A stretch of DNA of 64,000 bases from CAZPNX01 sp964518765 (GCA_964518765.1 CAZFJC010000009.1:1-64000), one strand, 5' to 3'; shown: positions 19,628-29,100, counted from the stretch's first letter. Notes: a model not told the origin generated them from the letters alone. A program made the numbers and translations.

Positions 19628-20092
19628 TCATGGCCCCTGCTCTGGGCTGGAAGGCCGGATGCTCCTGAAGAAATCCAGCCCCAGTCTTTCGGCCAGCCCA
19701 GCGAAGAACTCCACCGCCTGCGGGTCCTGGAAGCCCTGCCTCCAGACATGCCAGCCCAGGCCGACCTGGCAGAGGACGTAATAGCCTAGCGCCAGCTGGC
19801 CGATGGCCACGTACCCGGTGGCCAGCTGACCGATCCCGAACAGCAGGGTAATGGCCACCTGGGAGATCGCCATCAGGCCCACCATCACTTGGCCGAAGCC
19901 GAACAGGATCCCCACCCCCACTTGAGCGAGGGCGATCAGGCCGACAGCGAACTGGCCGACGGCTATCCAGCCCTTGGCCACCCGCATACCGCCGCGGCCG
20001 TTTTTGCCGAAGGCCACGCAGACCAGAGGGTACCCATAGTACTCGGCCTCGGTGCGCCATTCGAAGCCTATGCCTTTATCGACCCGGGGCAT
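19628..20092 (-). CDS. Unknown protein with seven 10/11-residue Gln repeats
   Basis: The function of this 154-residue protein is not recognised. Residues 43-114 are a regular tandem repeat of the form hydrophobic-Ala-hydrophobic-Gly-Gln-hydrophobic-x-hydrophobic-Gly. Gln occurs at 47, 57, 68, 78, 89, 99 and 109, with spacings of 10, 11, 10, 11, 10 and 10. A preceding segment (YYGYPLVCVAFGKNGRGG) and a short acidic C-terminal helix frame it. The array is hydrophobic enough to lie in a membrane but could also be a solenoid. It ends 31 bp before the redox-family gene and is probably co-transcribed with it. Confidence 0.7.
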   Translation of the reverse strand: MPRVDKGIGFEWRTEAEYYGYPLVCVAFGKNGRGGMRVAKGWIAVGQFAVGLIALAQVGVGILFGFGQVMVGLMAISQVAITLLFGIGQLATGYVAIGQLALGYYVLCQVGLGWHVWRQGFQDPQAVEFFAGLAERLGLDFFRSIRPSSPEQGP

Positions 20093-20099
20093 TTTCCCA

Positions 20100-20522
20100 T
20101 CACCTCACTTGGTGGTCCGATCCCGGCTCAGCTTCAAGGCCGGGTTCCGGATTCCGAAATGGCTGAGGATTTGGGGGTAATTCTTGTGTTGTCGGTCTGA
20201 TTTCGATCGTTTCCTCAACCGCTGTCTGCTTATTGGGCGGTAGGGGCTCCGGCTCGTCCTTGGGCTGCAGCTCCAACCTGGCGTCCTCGATGATCTGCCG
20301 AACCTTGGGCGGCATGGCCTGCTCCTCGATGGGGTAGCCGGCCAGCACCTGGGCCAGGATGCGGATCTGCTCCCGGGGAGTCAGCCGCTGGTTGACGATC
20401 ACCCGGTCGGTGCCCTTGACCCGGCACCAGCCGCCGCGGCCGTCGAATTCGTCGAACTCGATGGTCTGGCCGAACCGCTCGGCCAGGGAAACCATCTCCT
20501 CGATCACCTTCCTGTCGCGCAT
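20100..20522 (-). CDS. Small conserved hypothetical protein
   Basis: This 140-residue protein has a folded-looking first half (residues 1-90) with GGWCRVKG and RVIVNQRLTPREQIRILAQ. A Pro/Glu-rich, probably disordered tail follows. The first half resembles short conserved proteins of unknown function in related uncultured bacteria. It begins 40 bp after the AmrB-AmrA gene ends and stops 8 bp before the Gln-repeat gene, so co-transcription with both is likely. No catalytic motif is apparent. Confidence 0.6.
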   Translation of the reverse strand: MRDRKVIEEMVSLAERFGQTIEFDEFDGRGGWCRVKGTDRVIVNQRLTPREQIRILAQVLAGYPIEEQAMPPKVRQIIEDARLELQPKDEPEPLPPNKQTAVEETIEIRPTTQELPPNPQPFRNPEPGLEAEPGSDHQVR

Positions 20523-20561
20523 ATCGGTCGATTTAACGTTATACCGTTAATCGCGGTCCTT

Positions 20562-22109
20562 TCAATGGGCACCTTCTTCCAGCACCTCGGCCTCGAACAC
20601 GAAAAGCTTGGTCCTCTTGTCCCTCCAGGCGTCGGCCGGCAGGCCGGCCTTGTGGGCGCAGAGGTAGGACAGGGTGGTCTCCCGGTCCCAGCCCTGCTCC
20701 GGGGCCACCTGGGGCAGAAAGACCCCGCTCCTCCCGTCCCGCTCCACGATGATGCCGTGCCTGCCGGTAACGAACTCCGAGGGATCGGATATCTGCCGCC
20801 GCGGCGTCAGCACCGAGATCTCGTACTCCAGAAGCGGCAGCTCCTTCTCGGATACCGGCGGAAAGCGTGGGTCGCCCACCGCCGCCTCCCGGGCCATCTC
20901 GGCCGCGGCCTGGTGCAGGGGTTTCACCGCCTCGATGTAGCCGATACAACCTCGAAGCTGCCCCTGGATTTTCAGGGTGACGAAGACGCCGCGTTTTTCC
21001 CTCAGGGCCGGCGTCAGCGGCTCCGTTCCGGGTGCCGGCTTTCGGTGGACCGCGGCCTCGACCGCGGCTCGGGCGATGCGGAACAGCTCCCTCTTCTCCT
21101 CGGCTGTCAGTTTCCCCTGCACTTGGTCTTCCTGGCCTCTTTCCTCTGTTTTTTGAGATTCGGATCTTGGATTTTGGATCTTAGTCACATAGATCCCCGC
21201 CGCCAGATAACCCACCACCTGGCTCCTGTCCCCGGAGACATCCCCCGACGTCTGGTAGCGATAGACCACGGCCGTGTCCGCCCCCAGCTCCCGAGCGGCC
21301 AGCATCACCGCCACCAGCGGGCCGCCGCCGCAGGCCTCGCACTTGCCGGACTCCAGGGCCGCCGCCAGCCCCTCGGGGTCGAACTTGGCCACGCTCTGCT
21401 CCACCACCTTGTCCAGCTTACGGGCCTGGGCGTCGCTGTGGAAGTGCGAGAGGTCGGTGGAGGCCACCAGCAGGACGTCCCCACGCTTTCCCACCGCCTT
21501 GACCAGGGAGGCCGCCAGCCGGCGACAGGCGGGCAGGGAATGGTCGAACATCATCAGGGGGACGATCTTGAAACCCGGCTTCAGGGCTCGCTGGAGAAAG
21601 GGGAGCTGGATCTCCAGGGAATGCTCCTGGGCGTGGGCCGAGGGCTGGGCCTTTATGTTGTCCGGGTCTGATCCGATCAAGGCCCGGGCCAGATCTTCGT
21701 CCACCGGCGTTTCGCCCAACGGCGTCTCCCAGGCGCCCGAGGCGTAGGCCGCCACTCCGCTGAAATAGGCCCGGTGGCTGGGCCCGACCAGGATCACCGT
21801 GCCCACCGCCTCATCTACTATATTTTTATAGGAATAAGCGGCCGTCGGCCCGGAGTACATATAGCCGGCGTGTGGAGACACCAGGGCCACCAGACGGCCG
21901 GTCTGGCTAGCCTTGGCGGCGGCGTCAAGATGCTTGTCGATCTCGGCCGACAGCGCCTGGGCCGTGCCCGGGTACCAGCTGCCGGCCATGGCTGGCTTAC
22001 GGACGTTCATGCTCTTTACCTCCTTCTTTACCTCCGCCCGGCAGGATGAGGACGCCAGGCAGACAGCTATCAGCGTTGCTATAAATATTTTCTGACTTCG
22101 GCTTTTCAT
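20562..22109 (-). CDS. Exported AmmeMemoRadiSam AmrB-AmrA fusion protein
   Basis: Residues 1-25 form a signal peptide (basic start, hydrophobic core, then SSSC, a weak lipobox). Residues 38-308 are a Memo-like AmrB domain with PHAGYMYSG, GPSHRAYF, HAQEHSLEIQ and STDLSHFHSD; its His residues are candidate metal ligands. Residues 333-515 are an AMMECR1-like AmrA domain with the signature LRGCIGYIE at 385-393. The linker (309-332) has unusual AAAATCC/AAGATCC-rich DNA. These proteins are usually separate and cytoplasmic, so the fusion and export signal are notable. The radical SAM partner is amrS at 9527. Function is unknown. Confidence 0.88.
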   Translation of the reverse strand: MKSRSQKIFIATLIAVCLASSSCRAEVKKEVKSMNVRKPAMAGSWYPGTAQALSAEIDKHLDAAAKASQTGRLVALVSPHAGYMYSGPTAAYSYKNIVDEAVGTVILVGPSHRAYFSGVAAYASGAWETPLGETPVDEDLARALIGSDPDNIKAQPSAHAQEHSLEIQLPFLQRALKPGFKIVPLMMFDHSLPACRRLAASLVKAVGKRGDVLLVASTDLSHFHSDAQARKLDKVVEQSVAKFDPEGLAAALESGKCEACGGGPLVAVMLAARELGADTAVVYRYQTSGDVSGDRSQVVGYLAAGIYVTKIQNPRSESQKTEERGQEDQVQGKLTAEEKRELFRIARAAVEAAVHRKPAPGTEPLTPALREKRGVFVTLKIQGQLRGCIGYIEAVKPLHQAAAEMAREAAVGDPRFPPVSEKELPLLEYEISVLTPRRQISDPSEFVTGRHGIIVERDGRSGVFLPQVAPEQGWDRETTLSYLCAHKAGLPADAWRDKRTKLFVFEAEVLEEGAH

Positions 22110-22124
22110 TTTCGGCAGGGGCTT

Positions 22125-23099
22125 TTAGGCCCTATCTGCAAACCGCGGATAATCCATGCCAAACCGCCATTTATGGTAGAACCTCAAGGCCAGGAAGGTG
22201 GCCGCCAGCAGGCCGAAGAAAAGAGGGAAGACCATGCCCACCAGGGCCACCAGGCACATCGCCCCGGCCTGGTAGGAGAGCATCACCCAGCGCATGCTCC
22301 CGGTGACGGCGGCCAGGCCGAAAAGCGGCAGGGAGCAGCCGGCGGCCACAGCGCACAGGGAGTCGCCCAGCCCCAGCGCCAGGGCCAGGGCGGAAAGCAT
22401 CAGGGCCAGGGCCAGCCAGACAGTGATGCGGCCGCCGAGGAAGACGCCGGTGGTGATGTTGCCGGTGGCCTTGTCCGAGGCGTAGTCCGGGATGGTGGTG
22501 TTCAGGTAGACGGCGGCCACCGCCAGCACGTAGGGGGCCGAGGCCAGCCAGGCCGCGTCGGAATAACGCCCGGAGGCCGTCCAGCCGGTGGCGAAGGCCA
22601 GGGCCCCGTATCCGAATCCGTTGGCCAGCATGTCGAGGAAGGGTTTGGCCTTCAGCTTGAATGGCGGCACCGAGTACAGCAGGCCCAGCCCTCCCGAGGC
22701 CGCCATCAGCAATCCGGTGGCGGCGCCGAACATCCGAAACCCCAGCAGTATCGAACCGGCGAAGAGCACCCCGGCCTCCAGCCACAGAGCGGTAATGCTG
22801 ACATATCCCTCGGCCACTAGGAAAAGCTTGCGGTTGAGGCGGTCGGTCTCCACGTCGAAGATCTGGTTGACGATGTAGGCGGCGCCCATCAGGCAGCTGT
22901 AGAGCAGCATCATCCACCAAAGCTCCGGCGGCCAGCGCCAGCGCTCCACCGGCAGGGCCAGGAATTTCTGGCCGTGGTAATGTCCGGCCAGCAGCATGGT
23001 CCACACCGGGGCCAGCAATATGGGGCGGAGGACGAAGAGGTAGTCCAGGGGCGAGAAGCCCTTTCCCCCACCGCCCCCGGTGAGCGTCTCCGACTTATC
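22125..23099 (-). CDS. UbiA-family prenyltransferase
   Basis: This multi-pass membrane enzyme of about 324 residues transfers a prenyl group to an aromatic or other acceptor. The first aspartate-rich motif is NQIFDVETDRLNRK, and the second is DYASDK after NTTIP. The acceptor cannot be told; quinone, homogentisate and chlorophyll-type synthases share this fold. A perfect promoter at 23140-23168 puts the transcript start near 23133, excluding the upstream codon at 23180. The ATG at 23099 is preferred, though the best ribosome-binding sequence (AGGGAGGG) lies 25 bases away and nearer an in-frame ATT at 23114. Confidence 0.87.
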   Translation of the reverse strand, partial: DKSETLTGGGGGKGFSPLDYLFVLRPILLAPVWTMLLAGHYHGQKFLALPVERWRWPPELWWMMLLYSCLMGAAYIVNQIFDVETDRLNRKLFLVAEGYVSITALWLEAGVLFAGSILLGFRMFGAATGLLMAASGGLGLLYSVPPFKLKAKPFLDMLANGFGYGALAFATGWTASGRYSDAAWLASAPYVLAVAAVYLNTTIPDYASDKATGNITTGVFLGGRITVWLALALMLSALALALGLGDSLCAVAAGCSLPLFGLAAVTGSMRWVMLSYQAGAMCLVALVGMVFPLFFGLLAATFLALRFYHKWRFGMDYPRFADRA

Positions 23100-23139
23100 C
23101 ATGGATGCTATATTAATATCGTATCCCTCCCTTCGACCC

Positions 23140-23168
23140 ATTATAGCAATAACGTCCCGGGTTGTCAA
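23140..23168 (-). promoter_or_regulatory. Perfect consensus promoter for the UbiA-family gene
   Basis: On the minus strand TTGACA (23163-23168), a 17-bp spacer and TATAAT (23140-23145). It diverges from the tRNA-Ile promoter, with the two -35 boxes 13 bp apart. Confidence 0.9.
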
Positions 23169-23181
23169 TATTCCCGGCATA

Positions 23182-23212
23182 TTGACTAGCCGGCGGCTGT
23201 TGTGTTATTATT
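23182..23212 (+). promoter_or_regulatory. Promoter for tRNA-Ile
   Basis: TTGACT (23182-23187) and TATTAT (23207-23212) are separated by 19 bp and lie 15 bp before the tRNA. The long spacer makes it weaker than the divergent promoter. Confidence 0.6.
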
Positions 23213-23227
23213 GGGGAGGTTGGAAGT

Positions 23228-23283
<56 letters not shown>

Positions 23284-23303
<20 letters not shown>

Positions 23304-23411
23304 ACACTTTGGAGTTCTGCGCCGGCAGTCAAGCAAGGCGATATGGCGGCGGCGCATCCCCTCCTTCGGCGGACAGGCGCCGCAGGCGGAGAATCCCAGA
23401 GGGCCCACCAA
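23284..23411 (+). repeat. Direct repeat of the tRNA-Ile 3' end
   Basis: The 21-bp sequence gaatcccagagggcccaccaa occurs at 23284-23304, inside the tRNA and its 3' flank, and again exactly at 23391-23411. The 86 bp between hold no gene but include a hairpin-like ccttcggcggacaggcgccg stretch. This is the geometry of a tRNA attachment site with a tiny remnant between the copies, or of a partial tRNA duplication. Confidence 0.85.
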
Positions 23412-23468
23412 GCATGAAGCACGGAACTCAAAATTCGAAGCCCTTAAGGCGCCGTGCCTGGCGAGAAG

Positions 23469-23497
23469 GGGCCGGGGAGTTTACCCCCGGCCTCTTT
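23469..23497 (-). terminator. Terminator between tRNA-Ile and the GNAT gene
   Basis: Bases 23470-23477 pair with 23485-23492 (ggccgggg/ccccggcc type) around a 7-base loop. It lies 14 bp past the stop of the minus-strand GNAT gene. The T-rich tail is better on the plus strand, so it may also end tRNA transcripts. Confidence 0.6.
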
Positions 23498-23506
23498 CAA
23501 TTTCCC

Positions 23507-24109
23507 TCAGACCGCCTGCGGGCCGTTCATGATCCTGGCCCTTATCTCCAGGTCCCGCCATTCGGAGGCCAGCAGGCCGTAGTGAAGCTTGTCCAGCCAC
23601 TGCCCCTTCCAGAAGCGCACCTCCCGTTCCAACCCTTCGAATTTGAAGCCCACTTTCTCGGCCACTCTGGCCATGCGGGGGTTGAAGGACCATGTCTCCA
23701 GACCGACGCGGTGCAGGTTCTGGGCAGCGAACAGGTGCCCGACCCACAGCCTGAGGGCCTCGGTGCCCAGGCCACGGCCCAGCCGCGAGTCCTCGTAGAT
23801 AGCGATGCCCACATTCCTCGATTCGGCGCACTCCTTGTCCCCGTAGGCATTGACCGAGCCGATGGCCGCGCCGTCCGAATCGACGATCACCGCCCGGCTT
23901 ATCCGCCCCGCCGCCTCCCTCTCGATGGCCAGCACCATTTTGGCGGCGTACTCGTCATCGCTGCCGGGCTGATCCCAGGGGGCGTCGAGCCTATTGGCCT
24001 GGCAGTCGAGCCGGCGCCAGCGCAGGAACAGCTGGATATCGGCCACCGTCCGCCTCCGCAGGGAGACGGTGCTGCCCCGCACCAGGACCAGCCCCTCCTT
24101 CTCCGGCAT
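23507..24109 (-). CDS. GNAT-family N-acetyltransferase (RimJ/RimL-like)
   Basis: This 200-residue protein has the GNAT fold in the usual order: LVLVRGSTVSLRRRT at the start, a central sheet with AIGSVNAYGDKE, the acetyl-CoA-binding segment YEDSRLGRGLGTEALRL, and NLHRVGLETWSFNPRM after it. It resembles the RimJ/RimL group that modifies protein or peptide N termini, but substrates vary widely. It is followed by a terminator-like hairpin. The small membrane-protein gene starts upstream on the same strand. Confidence 0.88.
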   Translation of the reverse strand: MPEKEGLVLVRGSTVSLRRRTVADIQLFLRWRRLDCQANRLDAPWDQPGSDDEYAAKMVLAIEREAAGRISRAVIVDSDGAAIGSVNAYGDKECAESRNVGIAIYEDSRLGRGLGTEALRLWVGHLFAAQNLHRVGLETWSFNPRMARVAEKVGFKFEGLEREVRFWKGQWLDKLHYGLLASEWRDLEIRARIMNGPQAV

Positions 24110-24133
24110 CGCCCAGTCCCCGCGCCCTCCCGG

Positions 24134-24316
24134 CTAGGCCCCCAGGGCTTTGAGGGCCAGGTACACCAGATAGGCCGGCCAGACCAGGGCCTTGAGGATG
24201 CCCAGCACCCCGTGCCAGAAATTGGCGGCATGGGCGATGAAGTAGATGGCGGCGCCGATGAACCCCAGGCCGTAGACGGCGCTGGCCGAGCTGGAGCCGT
24301 GGATGTCGTGTTTCAT
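24134..24316 (-). CDS. Conserved 60-residue membrane protein
   Basis: After a short His/Ser-rich start the protein has two hydrophobic stretches (about 14-31 and 35-57), ending VWPAYLVYLALKALGA. Similar short proteins with a GxxGAxxYFI...W.GV.GxLKALVWPA pattern are common in bacteria without a known role. It ends 25 bp before the GNAT gene. The regular pattern and start context support a real gene despite its size. Confidence 0.65.
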   Translation of the reverse strand: MKHDIHGSSSASAVYGLGFIGAAIYFIAHAANFWHGVLGILKALVWPAYLVYLALKALGA

Positions 24317-24360
24317 TTTCCCCTGTTACTATATTTAACTTTTGTTATCCTGTATGTCGG

Positions 24361-25944
24361 TTATGCTTGATACACCGTCCTCCCCCCCACCACCGTCCTC
24401 ACCACCTTGACCTTGTGTATCTCCTCCGGCCTCATGCGGAAAACGTCGTCCGACAGGCAGATGAAGTCGGCCGCCTTGCCCGGCTCCAGCGTCCCCTTCC
24501 AGCCCTCGTCGCCCGAGGCGTAGGCGGCGCCAATGGTGTAGGCCCGCACCGCCTGTTCCACCGTCAGCCTCTGCTCCGGATGGAACGGTGCCCGGTCCGG
24601 CGGGATGCGCTGGCGGGTGGCCGCGGCCTGGATAGCCCTCCAGGGGTCCGGGTCCTCGATGGGCGCGTCCGAGCCGAAGGCCAGCGCCGCCCCGGACCGG
24701 GCCAGGGCCCCGAACGGGTAAGCGTGCCAGCCCCGGCTGCCCCAGTGCCTTTCGATTAGATCGAGGTCCGACGGGCAGTGGATCGGCTGGACCGAGGCCA
24801 CGATGCCCAGCTTACGGAACCGCCTGACATCATCGGGGCGCACCAGCTGGCAATGCTCGATGCGGTGCCTGAGATGCTTGTTGAATTTTCTCGATTTTTC
24901 GAATACGTCCAGCGTCAGCCGATTGGCCGCATCCCCTATGGCATGCACGGCGCATGCCAGCCCGGCGGCCGAGGCCTTGTCCACCAACTTCTGCAGCTCA
25001 CTGCGGCCCAGCACCGGAATGCCTCGGTTGCCACTGTTCTCGTAGGTCCCCAGCATCCAGGCCGTCTGCGAGCCCAGGGCTCCGTCCACAAAAAGCTTGA
25101 TGCCCCCGATCTTCAGCTGCCGGCTTCCGAATCCGGACCGAATTCCCACCTCGATAAGATTGTCAAGGTGCTGCTGCCTGAAATAGAGCGTCCCCCGCAG
25201 TCCCAGCCGGTGCTCTTCGTCGAGAAGCTGCAGGACCCGGTATTCAGCCGGCCCCTCCATGGAATGGAAGCCGGTCAGCCCCAGGCGCCAGAACTCTCCG
25301 CGCCCGGCCAGCACCGCCTCCTTGGCAGTTTGATCGGACGGGAACGGCACCCTCATGTAGAAATGGTTGGCCGCCTCCTCGCGCAATATGCCCGTCGGCT
25401 CGCCCCAACCATCGCGCTCTATGCGTCCCCCGGCCACCTCCGGCGTCGATCTGGCGATGCCCAGGCGTTTGAGCGCCGCGCTGTTGAGCCACAGGGTGTG
25501 CCAGTCCTTGCTCCAAAGGGCCACTGGATTCTTCCTGGAGACGCGGTCGAGGTGGCGGCGGTCGGGGATGCCGCCGTCTTCCCATAAGTTCCTGTCCCAT
25601 CCTGTGCCCACCAGCCAATCTCCGGGCCTGGTCCGGATCATTTCCCGGGAAACAGCCCTCAGGCATCCTTCCAGAGACCGCATGTTCTCCAGGTGCAGCC
25701 TGGACCGCATCAAACACCAGCCGACGAAATGTATGTGGCTGTCGGTCAAGCCCGGGAGAACGCTCACCCCCCCCAGGTTTATGATGTCCGAGGCCGTCTT
25801 CCTATATTTGGCTAGGATCTCGGCATCCCGGCCCACATCCAGGATGGCGCCGGTAGATGCATCGCAGGCCAAAGCCTGCGCCCCGGCAGGCTTGCCCAAG
25901 GTCCGTATCCTGGCGTTAATGAATACTCTGCAATCCGATCTCAT
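24361..25944 (-). CDS. Amidohydrolase-family protein (YtcJ-like)
   Basis: This 527-residue metal-dependent hydrolase of the YtcJ group has VLPGLTDSHIHFVGW near residue 61 with the metal-binding HxH. A long alpha/beta barrel follows, with LFVDGALGSQTAWML, HAIGDAA and FGSDAPIEDPDPW, which supply the later metal ligands and the final Asp. The C-terminal part returns to the small beta domain typical of amidohydrolases. Substrates of this group are mostly unknown; amide or formamide hydrolysis is expected. There is no signal peptide. A promoter diverging from the kinase gene lies upstream. Confidence 0.9.
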   Translation of the reverse strand: MRSDCRVFINARIRTLGKPAGAQALACDASTGAILDVGRDAEILAKYRKTASDIINLGGVSVLPGLTDSHIHFVGWCLMRSRLHLENMRSLEGCLRAVSREMIRTRPGDWLVGTGWDRNLWEDGGIPDRRHLDRVSRKNPVALWSKDWHTLWLNSAALKRLGIARSTPEVAGGRIERDGWGEPTGILREEAANHFYMRVPFPSDQTAKEAVLAGRGEFWRLGLTGFHSMEGPAEYRVLQLLDEEHRLGLRGTLYFRQQHLDNLIEVGIRSGFGSRQLKIGGIKLFVDGALGSQTAWMLGTYENSGNRGIPVLGRSELQKLVDKASAAGLACAVHAIGDAANRLTLDVFEKSRKFNKHLRHRIEHCQLVRPDDVRRFRKLGIVASVQPIHCPSDLDLIERHWGSRGWHAYPFGALARSGAALAFGSDAPIEDPDPWRAIQAAATRQRIPPDRAPFHPEQRLTVEQAVRAYTIGAAYASGDEGWKGTLEPGKAADFICLSDDVFRMRPEEIHKVKVVRTVVGGRTVYQA

Positions 25945-26013
25945 GGCGACGACATCCTGAAAGGAAGCTATTTCGCTTACGATAAAAAAGCATAGTGTCC
26001 CATAGGTGTTATT

Positions 26014-26041
26014 ATTATATCATAATTAGGGCGTCAGGCAA
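26014..26041 (-). promoter_or_regulatory. Likely promoter for the amidohydrolase gene
   Basis: On the minus strand TTGCCT (26036-26041), a 16-bp spacer and TATAAT (26014-26019), about 70 bp before the ATG. Confidence 0.5.
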
Positions 26042-26052
26042 TGACTTTTTTA

Positions 26053-26081
26053 TTGAATAATCGCGTCTTCTATGTTACACT
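26053..26081 (+). promoter_or_regulatory. Possible promoter for the kinase gene
   Basis: TTGAAT (26053-26058), a 17-bp spacer and TACACT (26076-26081). It is followed by a 5-bp hairpin, acattaaaaatgt (26086-26098), and two gttacac motifs that might form an operator. Confidence 0.45.
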
Positions 26082-26112
26082 AAAACATTAAAAATGTGAC
26101 TTTTTGTTACAC

Positions 26113-29100
26113 ATGGATATCATTGCTTCCAACAGCAAGATTGCCGGCAGATATCAAGTCATCCAGTTATTAGGGCAGAGCGATAAAAGCCGGGTTTTCA
26201 AGGTGCTCGATCTGGCCACCGATGAGCATCTGGCACTAAAGGTTTTTTCCGACTTCTCCAACGGCATCAATCAACTCCAGCATGAATTCAGGTTCCTTTC
26301 CTCCCTGAGCCATCCCAACCTGGTGCGGGTCCAGCAATTCGGAAACGAAAGGGACCTCCATTTCTATACCATGGAGCTGGTGGAGGGGCGCGACCTGATG
26401 GCCGCCCTGACCGGATCCTCCTTGGAGGAGCGCCTCCGCCTGGTATCCCAGCTCTGCCGGGCCCTGGAGTACATCCACCAGAACGATATCATCCACCTGG
26501 ACCTGAAGCCCAGCAATATCCTGGTCACCAACGACGGCCAGGTCAAGCTGACCGACTTCGGACTGGCCCATAGCTCACGGAGCCAGGGCCTTCTCAAGGC
26601 GGCCGGCACGCCTTTCTACATGTCTCCGGAGGTTATCTCCGGCCAGATGCCGGACGGCAGGTCCGACCTCTACTCGCTGGGGATCCTCCTCTACCAGGCC
26701 TTCGCCGGGCGCCTGCCCTTCGAGGCCCCCACCACCGAAGAACTGGTCAAGCTGCACATCCGAGCCGTCCCCCAGCCGCCCAAGGTTTTCGATCCCTCCA
26801 TCCCCGATGAGATGCAGCTGTTGATACTAAAGCTGCTGGCCAAGGACCCCAACGAGAGGCCGGCCTCGGCCAACGAGGTCATCCAGGAGATCAACCGCGG
26901 TTTCGGTCTGGACCTGTCGCTGGAGAGCGGACAGGCGGCCAGCCGCAACCTTTTCCTCACCCGGTTGGTGGGGCGCGACAAGGAAATGGCCGACCTCCTC
27001 CAGGCGCTCCAGCTGGCGGCGGGCGGACACGGCACTTGCATCTTCATCTCCGGCGAGACCGGCATCGGCCGCACCCGGCTGCTGTCCGAGTTCGCCCTCC
27101 AGGCCCAGCTGAACGACGCCCAGGTCTTCTGGGCCAGGTGCTATTCCAGCGAGTGCTCGGCCTACGAACCCGTTATCCAGCTCCTCTCCCAACTGTTGCC
27201 CCTGGCTCAGAGTTTCTGCCCCGAGGTGGTATCGTTCTACGGCCCCGAGCTGATCACCCTGCTTCCCCACTGGCGCGGCCTGCCCGAGATCCGCGACCAC
27301 CCCCTGCCCACCCAGCTGCCCCCCCACGAGACCAAGCTGCGCCTGCTGGACGCCATCACCAATTTCATCTTCAAGACCTTCGAGGCGCTCCCCACCCGGC
27401 CCAGCGTGGTGATCCTGGAGGGCCTACACTGGATCGACTCCGAAAGCCTGGAGGCCTTCTACCACCTCGGCCGCAACGCCTCCCGTAGCCGGGTGCTGCT
27501 TATCGGCAGCATGCGCAGCGACGACATCGACGAACACCACCCGGTACTGGGGCTGGTGGAGCGGCTGAGCATGGAGAACCAAGCCGAGCAGATATACCTC
27601 AAGAGGCTGACGGCCGCCGAGGTCTCTACCCTGCTGGGAAACGTGTTCTACCACGCCGAGGGCCTTGAACCCCTGACGGCCAGGATCTACGAGGAGACCG
27701 ACGGCAACCCGCTGCTCATCGAAGAGGCGGTTTTTTTCCTCATTGAGTCCGGGCAGGTGCGCCGCCGGCTGGGGCAATGGCAGATCGACCCCTTCTCTCC
27801 TCAAGCCCTGGCCCTGCCCACCGGTCTTAGGCAGGCCCTGGAACGCAAGTTGCAGTCGCTCAGCCCGCGCCAGGCCAAGGTCCTCCAGGCTTTGGCGGTC
27901 ATGGGACGCCCCGCCTCGGAGAAGATGCTGTCCTTCCTCACCGAGGAGCCCGAGGACTTGGTGATCGAGGACCTGATCCACCTCAAGGGTCGGAGCCTGA
28001 TCGTCCAGATAGATTCGGCCGAGGGACCGCTGTACGGGATGCACCATTCCCGGATCGAAAAAAGGATCTACTCCGGGCTGGAAGAGGGCCTGGCCGCCCT
28101 GCTGCATCGCCGGGCCGCCCGTCTGCTGGAACAGCTGGGCCCCAGCACCTATCAGGACAACATCGAACTGGCCCGTCATTATGAAAAGTCCGGCCAGGAC
28201 GAGCTTGCCAAATCATGCCACCTGCGAGCCGCCGCCCTGCTGGCCGACCATGCCCCGGACCAGGCCATTATCCATTACCAGGCCGCCCTCAAGCTCTGCA
28301 ATGCCGCCGAGAGCGCCGAAGTTTTAAGGCCATTGCTGAACCTCTACTTCCTCATCGGTGACAGCAGCCGGGCGGCCAAAGCGGCCAGCGACCTGCTCAG
28401 GATCTCCGGACCATCGGCCGACCTCTACCGGAGGCTGGGCGTTTGCCAGGACCGCTTGGGGGACTACAAGAGGGCCATCGACTACCTCAACCAGGCCCTA
28501 TCCCTGTCTCCGGGCGACCCGGTGATGACCTCCAGGATCATGGCCTCACTGGCCGCCACCTACCTCCACCAGGGCGAGCACCGCAACGCCGAGCGCTGCT
28601 GTCTGGAGGCCCTCAAGGCACTGCCACCGGATTCCGACCCCCTGGTCGAGGCCGAACTCTATAACAACCTGGGGCAGATCTACTGGCAGCTGGCCGAATG
28701 GGCCCAGGCCATCTCGGTCCACCGTAAAAGCCTGGAATTGAAGGAGAAGCTGAACGACCAGTACGGCATAGCCACCTCCTACAACAACCTGGGGCTGGTC
28801 TACTACCGGATGTACGACTGGGACCGATCGGCCGAATGCCACCAAAAAAGCTTCGCCATCAGGGAGAAAATAGGCGACATCAGCGGCCTGGCGCGCTCTT
28901 ATAACAATCTGGCCCTGATCTACCGGCACCTCTACGACTGGGATAAGGCCATCGATTACCACACCAAGTGCCTGCAGACCATGGAGCGCATCGGCTCCAG
29001 TTTCGAGCTGGCGGTCTCCCATACCAACCTGGGGTTGATCCACAAGGCCCGCTCCGAATGGGACCAAGCCATCTGGAGCTACCACCGGGCCATCCAGATC

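Noticed and set aside
22125..23180. Longer UbiA-family protein starting at 23180
   Set aside because: The start would lie upstream of the perfect promoter at 23140-23168.
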